Origin: Christensenella sp. UBA7102
GTDB lineage: Bacteria > Bacillota > Clostridia > Christensenellales > UBA1750
Assembly (NCBI GenBank): GCA_002492415.1
Contig: DKYK01000064.1
Location: 1 to 14,589, forward strand
DNA: 14,589 nt
Direction of reading: 5' to 3'
Position numbers and translations under genes: made by a program. Below, in pieces: positions 7,466-13,994 of the stretch. Below the pieces are notes generated by a model that was not told the DNA's origin, searched no databases, and worked only from the letters and a program-made list of their open reading frames with translations. Numbering within the stretch: the first letter of the stretch is position 1; each line of letters begins with the position of its first letter.

Positions 7466-8230
7466 ATGGAGATCAGCATCATGGGGCGCGCCTGCCGCTA
7501 TGAGCAGGAAGGGCAGGGGCGGGATGTGCTGCTGCTGCACGGCTGGGGCGGCGGCGTGGATTCCTGGATTCCGATATTCAACCATCTCAAGGGCGAGTGT
7601 CGCGTCACGGCCATCGACTTTCCCGGCCACGGCGGCAGCGGCCTGCCCGATGAACGCGGCTGGTCGGTGGACGAATACGCCGCCTTTACCGCGGAATTTA
7701 TGGAAAAAACCGGCATCGTCGGCTGTGACATCATTGCGCACAGCTTCGGCGGGCGCGTGGCCGTCAAGCTGGCCAGCGAGCGGCCGCAGCTGGTGGGACG
7801 GCTGCTGCTGACGGGCGCCGCGGGGCTCATCCCCAGGCGCGGCGCGAAGTACTACGTCAAAACCTATGCCTTTAAGGCGCTCAAGCGGGCGACCTATCTG
7901 CTGCCCGGCGGCGCTGCGCTGCGCGAGAAGCTGAGCGGGCGCTTTGGCTCGGCGGATTATCGAGCGCTGCCGCCCTCGATGCGCGCTACGTTTGTCAAGG
8001 TGGTCAACCAGGATCTTGCGCCCTGCCTGCCGCGCATTGCGGCGGAGACGCTGCTGGTTTGGGGGCGGAACGACAGCGCCACGCCGCTGTGGATGGGACA
8101 GGAGATGGAACGGCAGATCAAGGGTTCAGCACTCATCGTGCTGGAGGACGCAGGGCACTTTGCATACCTGGACAAGTGCGACCGGTTCATCCGGATCATG
8201 GACGCATTCCTGTTTCCGAAGGAGGGTTAA
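7466..8230 (+). CDS. Alpha/beta-hydrolase fold protein, substrate unknown
   Basis: A 254-residue cytoplasmic hydrolase with a complete catalytic triad: nucleophile Ser93 in IAHSFGG (an A-x-S-x-G elbow), Asp203 in VWGRNDSATP and His231 in EDAGHFAY. The oxyanion-hole loop is LLLHGWGG (22-29), followed by the DFPGHGGSG motif (51-59). Residues 125-180 form a basic helical cap that would set specificity. It has neither signal peptide nor membrane segment. It begins 3 bp after the regulator's stop codon with GGAGG (7454-7458) and 7-nt spacing, and ends 3 bp before the flavoprotein gene, so translational coupling is likely. The context suggests it trims an ester or amide made or used by the two downstream ligases. 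That is a guess: this superfamily includes esterases, peptidases and thioesterases. Confidence 0.88.
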   Translation: MEISIMGRACRYEQEGQGRDVLLLHGWGGGVDSWIPIFNHLKGECRVTAIDFPGHGGSGLPDERGWSVDEYAAFTAEFMEKTGIVGCDIIAHSFGGRVAVKLASERPQLVGRLLLTGAAGLIPRRGAKYYVKTYAFKALKRATYLLPGGAALREKLSGRFGSADYRALPPSMRATFVKVVNQDLAPCLPRIAAETLLVWGRNDSATPLWMGQEMERQIKGSALIVLEDAGHFAYLDKCDRFIRIMDAFLFPKEG

Positions 8231-8233
8231 GTC

Positions 8234-8803
8234 ATGCGCGTAATGCTGTTCAACGCCAGCCCCAAGGCATATGGGGCGACGCAGGAGATTCTCAATATCA
8301 TCAGGCGCGCCCTGCCCGGCGGCGTGCAGGTTGACGAGGTCTGCCTGGGAAATGTGCCGCTGGAGTTCTGCCTGGGCTGCAAACAATGCTACGAAACGGG
8401 CGACTGCGTGCGCGGCGGCCAGGTGCGGGCGATCCTGGACCGGATGAATGCCTGCGACGCGGTGGTTATCGCCTGCCCATCCTATTGGGCGGACATTCCC
8501 GCGCAGTTCAAGGCATTCATCGACCGGTGCACGCCCTATGCCGACACCGCTCCGGCCAACGGCCATTGGCATCTGCGCAGCGGCATTTGCTGCTACGGCA
8601 TTGCACTGCGCACGGGCGGCAGGACGGAGGAGTGCGAGCACATCCTTTCCTGCATCGAGCATTTCTGCGGGCACATGGGGCTGCGCTACGGCGGCGGACT
8701 GTGCCTGACCCGCATCGAAGGAAAGGAAGACATCGCGCCGCATGCGGCGATGCTGCAGGATGCGGCTGCACGCTGGCTGAGCGCGGAGGAGGGGCAAGCA
8801 TGA
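8234..8803 (+). CDS. Flavodoxin-fold iron-sulfur flavoprotein / NAD(P)H-dependent oxidoreductase
   Basis: A 189-residue redox protein of the NADPH-dependent FMN reductase superfamily. The N-terminus MRVMLFNASPKAYGAT supplies the FMN-phosphate loop, and CPSYWADIPAQFKAFIDR (85-102) is the second flavin-contacting stretch. In place of a plain FMN reductase loop it has Cys46-x2-Cys49-x2-Cys52-x5-Cys58, the compact motif that binds a [4Fe-4S] cluster in archaeal and clostridial iron-sulfur flavoproteins. Such proteins shuttle electrons in anaerobes. The substrate here is unknown, and its link to the neighbouring cell-wall-like ligases is unexplained. GGAGGG (8221-8226) precedes the ATG by 7 nt. 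Its TGA stop overlaps the next start codon as ATGA, a sign of translational coupling. Confidence 0.87.
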   Translation: MRVMLFNASPKAYGATQEILNIIRRALPGGVQVDEVCLGNVPLEFCLGCKQCYETGDCVRGGQVRAILDRMNACDAVVIACPSYWADIPAQFKAFIDRCTPYADTAPANGHWHLRSGICCYGIALRTGGRTEECEHILSCIEHFCGHMGLRYGGGLCLTRIEGKEDIAPHAAMLQDAAARWLSAEEGQA

Positions 8804-10392
8804 TCGAATTCATCAACATGATCGTACCTGTGGCGCTGCTGACGGCAGGTATGACGCTGGGCGCCATCGAGTACATCCATATGCTGCAGCTGGAGAGCTA
8901 CCAGCTGGACGGGCTGCGCCGATGGATCGCGGCCAATCAAAACCGCGCGTACCTCAAGGGCTTTGTCGTGGCCATTGTGTCGCTGCTGTCCATGACGGCG
9001 CTGTCCTTTTTTGCCGGGGTGTGGACGTATCTGATCGCCTCGTGCATCCTGTTTACGGGCGGTCTGGTCAGCTTTATTCTCTACAAGCGCGTGCCCGCCA
9101 AGAAACAGCTGGTGCTCACCCGACGCGTGCAGCGGCTGCTCGCCGTCCACATCGCGTTTTATGCGATCCTGTTCGCCATCGTGGACTGCGTGGGCGACTA
9201 CGTGGTGCAGGTGCGCGCGCTGCCCTTCGCGCTGCCCGCCCTCTGGGTGTGGACGGTCGCGCTGAGCGCGAAAATCGCCCAGCCCATCGAAAACCACATC
9301 AACAAGGGCTTTTTCAAGGATGCTCAGCGCATCCTGTCCGGCCGTCCGGGGCTGATCAAGATCGGCATCACCGGCAGCTACGGCAAGACCAGCACCAAGT
9401 TCATACTGGGCACGCTGCTGGCGGAGAAGTACAATGTGCTGGTCACGCCCTCTTCCTTCAACACGCCGATGGGCATCACCCGCGTGGTGCGCGAGCAGCT
9501 GAAAGCGGAGCACGAGGTGTTCGTGGCCGAGATGGGCGCGCGGCACAAGGGCGACATACGGGAGCTGGTGGAACTGGTGCATCCCACCATTGGTCTGCTG
9601 ACGAGCGTGGGTCCGCAGCATCTGGAGACCTTTGGCTCCATCGAGACGGTGGCGGACACCAAGTATGAGCTGATCGACGGCCTGCCTGCGGACGGCGCGG
9701 CTTTTTTCGCGGCCGACGGCGGCTGGTGTCAGAAGCTCTACGACCGCTGCGGCATCCGCAAGACGCTGGCGGGACTTTCCGACGGATGCCCCGTCCATGC
9801 CGAGGACATCGCCGTCTCCAACGAGGGTTCCTCCTTTACGCTGGTGACGGAACAGGGGCAGGTGCGCTGCGTGACGCCGCTGCTTGGGCGGCACAACATC
9901 CAGAATGCCGTGCTGTGCGCCGCCGTAGCGCTGCACCTGGGCCTGACGCCGGAGCAGATTCAGGCGGGAATGGGCAAGCTACAGCCTGTGGAGCACCGTC
10001 TGCAGCTCATCTCTGGAAACAACGGCGTCACCGTCATTGACGATGCGTTCAACGCAAATCCTGCGGGCGCAAAGGCCGCGATGGAGGTGCTCTCGGGCTT
10101 CCCGGGCAGGAAGATCTGCGTCACGCCCGGCATGGTGGAGCTGGGCGCGGAGGAGGAAGCGCGCAACCGCGAGTTCGGCCGCCAGATGGCCGCGGCCTGC
10201 GACATCGCGGTGCTGGTGGGCGTCAAGCGCACGGAGCCCATCTATCAGGGACTGCTGGAGGCGGGCTTTAAGGCCGACGACGTGCTGCGCGTCGGCACGC
10301 TGGCGGAGGCGTCGGATTTCATCGCCAAGGTCAGCCGCCCGGGCGACGTGATCCTGTTTGAAAATGATCTCCCCGATAACTACAACGAGTAA
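8800..10392 (+). CDS. Membrane-anchored MurF-like Mur ligase lacking the UDP-substrate domain
   Basis: A 530-residue protein. Residues 1-165 are membrane-type, with about five hydrophobic segments near 5-24, 53-73, 75-95, 112-133 and 141-158. The basic loops (about 39-53 and 96-111) predict N-out with the catalytic part in the cytoplasm. From 185 on it is a Mur ligase: ATP loop GITGSYGKTSTK (189-200), AEMGARHKGDI (243-253), GPQHLETFGS (271-280), Lys288 at the usual carbamylated-lysine position, GRHNIQNA (363-370), then a C-terminal domain with DDAFNAN (414-420), close to MurF's DSYNAN. It should form an amide bond using ATP, as MurF does when adding D-Ala-D-Ala. It lacks MurF's N-terminal UDP-MurNAc-binding domain and the late KGSR motif (ENDLPDNY instead). 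The ATG overlaps the preceding stop, with GGAGGAGG upstream. An in-frame upstream reading frame is not used. Confidence 0.9.
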   Translation: MIEFINMIVPVALLTAGMTLGAIEYIHMLQLESYQLDGLRRWIAANQNRAYLKGFVVAIVSLLSMTALSFFAGVWTYLIASCILFTGGLVSFILYKRVPAKKQLVLTRRVQRLLAVHIAFYAILFAIVDCVGDYVVQVRALPFALPALWVWTVALSAKIAQPIENHINKGFFKDAQRILSGRPGLIKIGITGSYGKTSTKFILGTLLAEKYNVLVTPSSFNTPMGITRVVREQLKAEHEVFVAEMGARHKGDIRELVELVHPTIGLLTSVGPQHLETFGSIETVADTKYELIDGLPADGAAFFAADGGWCQKLYDRCGIRKTLAGLSDGCPVHAEDIAVSNEGSSFTLVTEQGQVRCVTPLLGRHNIQNAVLCAAVALHLGLTPEQIQAGMGKLQPVEHRLQLISGNNGVTVIDDAFNANPAGAKAAMEVLSGFPGRKICVTPGMVELGAEEEARNREFGRQMAAACDIAVLVGVKRTEPIYQGLLEAGFKADDVLRVGTLAEASDFIAKVSRPGDVILFENDLPDNYNE

Positions 10393-10407
10393 AGAGGTGT
10401 ATGCGCA

Positions 10408-11607
10408 ATGATGAATCTTCTGGTATTATACGGAAGCCGCACCTGCGAGCACGACGTATCCATCATCACGGCGGTGCAGGCGATGGACAATCTGGACAAG
10501 GAAAAGTATGCCGTCGTGCCCGTCTATATCGACAAAGCCGGGCGCTGGTTTACGGGAGACGCGCTCAAAAAGATGGAGTTTTACACGCATTTTGACGAAA
10601 AAAAGGTCACGCCATGCATGCTCGTTCCCCGGCATGGCGGCGGCGCGCAGCTGGTCAAGGAAAAGGCCGGGCTGTTCGGCGGCAACGCGCTGCTGTGCGA
10701 GCCGGACTGCGCGCTGCTGGCCTTTCACGGCCTGAACGGTGAGGACGGCACCGTGCAGGGCCTGCTGGAGCTCTATGGTGTGCCCTACACCTCCGCGGGC
10801 GTGCTGGGCTCCGCCACGGGCATGGACAAGATCGCGATGAAGCTCATTTATAAGGGCTGCGGCCTGCCCGTGCTGGACATGTGCTGGTTTGAGCGCAGCG
10901 ATTGGGAGTGCGACCGGCAGGCCGTGCTCGACCGCGTAGAGAGGGAGGTGGGCTATCCCGCGTTTGTCAAGCCCGCCAACCTGGGCTCTTCCATTGGCAT
11001 CTCCAAGGCCAAGGACCGCGCGGGGATGGAGGCCGCTATCGATACCGCGGCGTCCTTTGACCGCCGCATCCTGGTCGAGGTGGGCGTGGAAAAACCGCAG
11101 GAGGTCAACTGCGCGGCGGTGGGCTACGGCGGCGACGTGACGGTGTCCCTGTGTGAAATGCCCGTCTCCTGGGAGGAATTCCTCACCTTTGACGACAAGT
11201 ACATGCGCGGCGGCAAGGGCGCAAAAGGCAGCAAAGGCGGCGCAAAGGGCGGAACTAAGGGCGGCATGCAGTCGCTGGCGCGCAAGCTGCCCGCCCCCAT
11301 ACCGGACGAGATGACGCAGCAGATTCAGGAGATGACGGCGCGCATCTTCCACGTGATGGACCTAAAAGGCGTGGTGCGCGTGGACTACATCATTGACCCT
11401 GCCACAAATTGCGTCTATGTCAACGAGGTCAACACCATACCGGGCTCTCTGGCCTTTTACCTGTTCGAACCGATGGGCATTTCCTACCCGAAGCTGCTGG
11501 ACAAGATGGTGGAATCGGCGCTTGCGGCCTATCGCGAGCGGCAGGCGTCCTCCTATTCCTACGGCTCCGCGATTCTTTCCAAGGTGGCGGGCGGCGCCAA
11601 GCGATAA
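10408..11607 (+). CDS. D-alanine--D-alanine ligase-like ATP-grasp enzyme
   Basis: A 399-residue ATP-grasp ligase, longer than typical Ddl (about 300-370). It keeps the Ddl core: Glu14 in CEHDVS, HGLNGEDGTVQG (107-118), SATGMDKIAMK (135-145), FVKPANLGSSIGISK (186-200), the omega-loop pair Lys264-Tyr265, RVDY (324-327) and VNEVNTIPG (338-346). It should join two D-amino acids with ATP in the cytoplasm. Two oddities stand out: a Lys/Gly-rich insertion (268-286) inside the omega loop, and SLAFYLFE (347-354) replacing the usual segment that holds the second D-Ala, with Tyr351 where E. coli DdlB has Ser281. A serine/tyrosine-rich tail extends past residue 375. GAGG (10394-10397) lies 10 nt before the chosen ATG. 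A second ATG follows immediately. It is the last gene of the operon, paired with the MurF-like enzyme. Confidence 0.93.
   Translation: MMNLLVLYGSRTCEHDVSIITAVQAMDNLDKEKYAVVPVYIDKAGRWFTGDALKKMEFYTHFDEKKVTPCMLVPRHGGGAQLVKEKAGLFGGNALLCEPDCALLAFHGLNGEDGTVQGLLELYGVPYTSAGVLGSATGMDKIAMKLIYKGCGLPVLDMCWFERSDWECDRQAVLDRVEREVGYPAFVKPANLGSSIGISKAKDRAGMEAAIDTAASFDRRILVEVGVEKPQEVNCAAVGYGGDVTVSLCEMPVSWEEFLTFDDKYMRGGKGAKGSKGGAKGGTKGGMQSLARKLPAPIPDEMTQQIQEMTARIFHVMDLKGVVRVDYIIDPATNCVYVNEVNTIPGSLAFYLFEPMGISYPKLLDKMVESALAAYRERQASSYSYGSAILSKVAGGAKR
11209..11265 (+). repeat. Lys/Gly-rich codon repeat inside the Ddl-like gene
   Basis: This stretch encodes residues 268-286, made of GGK, GAK, GSK, GGAK and GGTK units with five lysines and otherwise nearly all glycine. 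At DNA level it is an imperfect repeat of GGCAAAGGC-like units, the sort of tract that can expand or contract by slippage. The reading frame stays open. Confidence 0.8.
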
Positions 11608-11627
11608 AGCGGAGTTATTTCCCAAAG

Positions 11628-11652
11628 GCGGGTCGGTCAGGCCCGCTTTTTT
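11628..11652 (+). terminator. Rho-independent terminator after the five-gene operon
   Basis: GCGGGTC (11628-11634) and GGCCCGC (11640-11646) form a 7-bp GC-rich stem (one G-U pair) with a 5-nt loop, followed at once by six T. It starts 21 nt after the Ddl-like stop codon and closes the operon. Confidence 0.9.
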
Positions 11653-11683
11653 GCGAAAATTTTCCGGTTTTACAAATGCTCCG

Positions 11684-11712
11684 TTGTGAAAAGCACAGGG
11701 GGGTGTTATAAT
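11684..11712 (+). promoter_or_regulatory. Sigma-A-type promoter for glnS
   Basis: TTGTGA (11684-11689) and a consensus TATAAT (11707-11712) are separated by exactly 17 bp, with an extended TGn element before the -10 box. Transcription would start near 11719, giving a leader of only about 33 nt, too short for a T-box riboswitch. It probably drives glnS, the kinase gene and gltX. Confidence 0.8.
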
Positions 11713-11751
11713 ACCGTATTGGCTCAAATCACTTTTACAGGAGGGAGTACA

Positions 11752-13455
11752 ATGGAAGCAAACGAAAAAATCGCCTCGAATTTTATAGAGGAATTCGTGC
11801 AGCAGGATATTGCCGAAGGAAAGGTGATCGGGCAGGTTCAGACCAGATTCCCTCCCGAACCCAACGGCTATCTGCACATCGGCCATGTAAAGGCGCTGTA
11901 CGTCGATTTTTCCGTCGCGGAAAAGTTCGGCGGCAAGTGCAACCTGAGATTTGACGACACCAATCCCGCCAAGGAAGATGTCGAGTTCGTGGAGGCCATC
12001 CAGGACGACATCCGCTGGATGGGCTTTGACTGGGACAAGCTGGTCTATGGCTCGTCTTATTTTGACCGGACCTATGAGATTGCGGTGGAATTCATCAAAA
12101 AGGGTCTGGCCTACGTCGACGAGCTGACGCCTGAACAGATGAAGGAATACCGCGGCACGCTGACGGAGCCGGGCAAGAACAGCCCCTACCGCGATCGCCC
12201 CGTTCAGGAGTCGCTGGATTTGTTTGAGCGCATGAAAAACGGCGAGTTTGCCGACGGCACGCTGACCCTGCGCGCCAAGATCGACATGTCCTCGCCCAAC
12301 ATCTGCATGCGCGACCCCACCATCTACCGCGTGCTGCACAAGCACCATCATCAGACGGGCGACAAGTGGTGCATCTACCCGATGTACGACTTTGCTCACC
12401 CCATTCAGGACTGCATCGAGGGCGTGACGCACTCGCTCTGCTCGCTGGAGTACGAGATCCACCGCCCGCTCTACAACTGGGTGCGCGACAACTGCGGCTT
12501 GCCTGCCTGCCCGCGCCAGATCGAGTTTGCGCGCCTGAACATGACCCACACCAAGCTTTCCAAGCGCTATCTGCGCCGCTTGGTGGAGGAGCGCTTCGTG
12601 TCGGGCTGGGACGATCCCCGCATGCCCACGCTGGTCGGCATGCGCCGCAGGGGCTATACGCCCGCCTCCATCCATGACTTCCTGCGCCGCGCGGGCATTG
12701 CAAAGGCCGATTCCATCGTGGACATCGGCCTGCTGGAGCACTGCATCCGCGAGGATCTGAACGAGACCGCGCCCAGGGCCATGGCGGTGCTCGACCCCAT
12801 CCGCGTGACGTTGACCAACTGGGACGAGGACAATCTTGTTTACCTTACCGTCGAAAATCACCCCAATCACCCCGAGATGGGCACGCGTCAGGTGGCGTTT
12901 GGCCGCCATATTCTCATCGAGCGCGAGGACTTCATGGAGGACGCGCCCAAGAAGTTCTTCCGCCTGGCCCCCGGCCGAGAGGTGCGCTTAAAGGCCGCCT
13001 ACATCATCCGCTGCGACGAGGTGGTCAAGAACGAGCAGGGCGACATCGTGGAGCTGCTGTGTTCCGTGGATCTCAATTCCGCCTCGGGCAGCGAGGGCGC
13101 CAACCGCAAGGTCAAGGGCACGCTGCACTGGGTGGAGGAGACTACCGCCCAGCCCATCGAGGCGCGGCTGTATGACTACATGCTCAAGGAAGAGGACGCC
13201 GGCGACGAGTCTGACCCCGAGGGCGATGAGGATACCGCCGACGCGCCCAAGAAGGACTTTACCGAAGATTTCAACTGGGATTCCATCCAGGTGATGGACA
13301 AGGCTGTGATCGAAGGGGGCCTCAAGGACGCCAAGGTGGGCGATCACTTCCAGTTCCTGCGCCAGGGCTACTTTGTCGTGGACAAGGACTCTACGCACGA
13401 AAAGCCCGTATACAACCGCACCGTGGGCCTCAAGGGTAGCTATAAGCCGGAGTAA
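11752..13455 (+). CDS. glnS: Glutaminyl-tRNA synthetase
   Basis: Charges tRNA-Gln with glutamine. The 567-residue protein is a class I synthetase with the signature PPEPNGYLHIGH (34-45), FDDTNP (67-72) and the second signature as KLSKR (268-272). These motifs, the Gln-specific EFARLNMTH region (258-266) and a two-barrel anticodon-binding C-terminal half (about 345-560, with WVEETTAQPIEARLYD at 460-475) distinguish GlnRS from GluRS. An acidic insertion at about 479-498 sits in the second barrel. AGGAGGG (11739-11745) with 6-nt spacing sets the start, and the in-frame ATG at 11686 precedes the promoter -10 box, so it is not used. Most Bacillota lack GlnRS and use the GatCAB amidotransferase. 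A genuine GlnRS therefore suggests acquisition or a lineage that has switched. Confidence 0.97.
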   Translation: MEANEKIASNFIEEFVQQDIAEGKVIGQVQTRFPPEPNGYLHIGHVKALYVDFSVAEKFGGKCNLRFDDTNPAKEDVEFVEAIQDDIRWMGFDWDKLVYGSSYFDRTYEIAVEFIKKGLAYVDELTPEQMKEYRGTLTEPGKNSPYRDRPVQESLDLFERMKNGEFADGTLTLRAKIDMSSPNICMRDPTIYRVLHKHHHQTGDKWCIYPMYDFAHPIQDCIEGVTHSLCSLEYEIHRPLYNWVRDNCGLPACPRQIEFARLNMTHTKLSKRYLRRLVEERFVSGWDDPRMPTLVGMRRRGYTPASIHDFLRRAGIAKADSIVDIGLLEHCIREDLNETAPRAMAVLDPIRVTLTNWDEDNLVYLTVENHPNHPEMGTRQVAFGRHILIEREDFMEDAPKKFFRLAPGREVRLKAAYIIRCDEVVKNEQGDIVELLCSVDLNSASGSEGANRKVKGTLHWVEETTAQPIEARLYDYMLKEEDAGDESDPEGDEDTADAPKKDFTEDFNWDSIQVMDKAVIEGGLKDAKVGDHFQFLRQGYFVVDKDSTHEKPVYNRTVGLKGSYKPE

Positions 13456-13459
13456 GGCC

Positions 13460-13983
13460 GTGAGAAGGGGAAGAATCGTCTACCTGAGCGGACTGACCAG
13501 CACGGGCAAGAGTTCCATCGTGCGGGCGCTGCAGGCGCGCACGGACTGCCTGTGGTGCGCGCTGAGCTTTGATCTGTTCGAGGAGACGCTGCCCGTGTGG
13601 GCGTCTACGGACGACGCGCTGTACGCCAAGGCCATCCGCGCCATGTATGATGCGGCAAAGTCGCTCTCCGATCAGGGGTTGGACGTGCTCCTCGACGGCC
13701 TGGTGATGAATCTGCCAGGGCTTGCGCCCATTACCGCGCGGTGGAGGAGACCTTTGCCGGCTATCCGCTGACCCTGGTACAGGCGGCCTGTCCCCTGGAC
13801 GAGCTGCGCCGCCGCAACATCGCGCGCGGCGACCGCAGGCCGGAGCAGTCCGAGCAGCAGGCCAAGCGGGTCGATCCGGGAGCGAAATACGACCTTGTGC
13901 TGGATACCTCCGCGCGCACGCCGGAGCAATGCGCACAGGCGCTGCTGGACGCGCTCAGGCAGCGCGAGAACACAGAAAAATAA
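13460..13983 (+). pseudogene. Chloramphenicol-phosphotransferase-like P-loop kinase, interrupted by a 1-nt frameshift
   Basis: A GTG start, 7 nt after the GGAG at 13449-13452 overlapping the end of glnS, begins a kinase of the CPT-like family: P-loop GLTSTGKSS (11-19), then DVLLDGLVMN (80-89). The frame stops at 13769-13771 after 103 residues. The rest of the family pattern continues one frame over from about 13729: HYRAVEETFAGYP, LVQAACPLDELRRRNIARGD with the nucleotide-lid arginines, then YDLVLDTS, to a stop at 13981-13983. One extra C in the CCC at 13727-13729 would restore a single protein of about 174 residues, the expected family length. Both halves are clean and the downstream half is not degraded, so the lesion is recent or a sequence error. 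CPT phosphorylates a small-molecule hydroxyl (chloramphenicol in Streptomyces). The substrate here is unknown. Confidence 0.85.
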
Positions 13984-13994
13984 GGAGAATCGAT

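Noticed and set aside
6098..7741. Long minus-strand frame (547 codons) opposite the MocR gene
   Set aside because: It spans the end of one proven gene and the start of another, lacks domains and a ribosome-binding site, and has the His/Arg/Gln/Ala-rich composition of a shadow frame. The same applies to 11362-12909 on the minus strand.
8386..8799. Upstream extension of the MurF-like gene to 8386
   Set aside because: It overlaps the flavoprotein in another frame and has Arg/His-rich shadow composition. The ATG at 8800 has a strong ribosome-binding site and begins a proper membrane segment.
11188..11202. Phe261 read as the Tyr-to-Phe switch of D-Ala-D-lactate ligases
   Set aside because: Aligned through the Lys-Tyr pair, DdlB Tyr216 corresponds to Tyr265, which is conserved. 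Phe261 falls four residues earlier, so there is no sequence case for depsipeptide activity from this position.
11653..11751. T-box leader upstream of glnS
   Set aside because: The predicted leader is about 33 nt. No T-box sequence or antiterminator is seen after the promoter, and the only terminator belongs to the upstream operon.
13720..13740. Programmed -1 ribosomal frameshift in the CPT-like kinase gene
   Set aside because: No X-XXY-YYZ slippery heptamer and no clear downstream stimulatory structure. A lost C in a short C-run is simpler.
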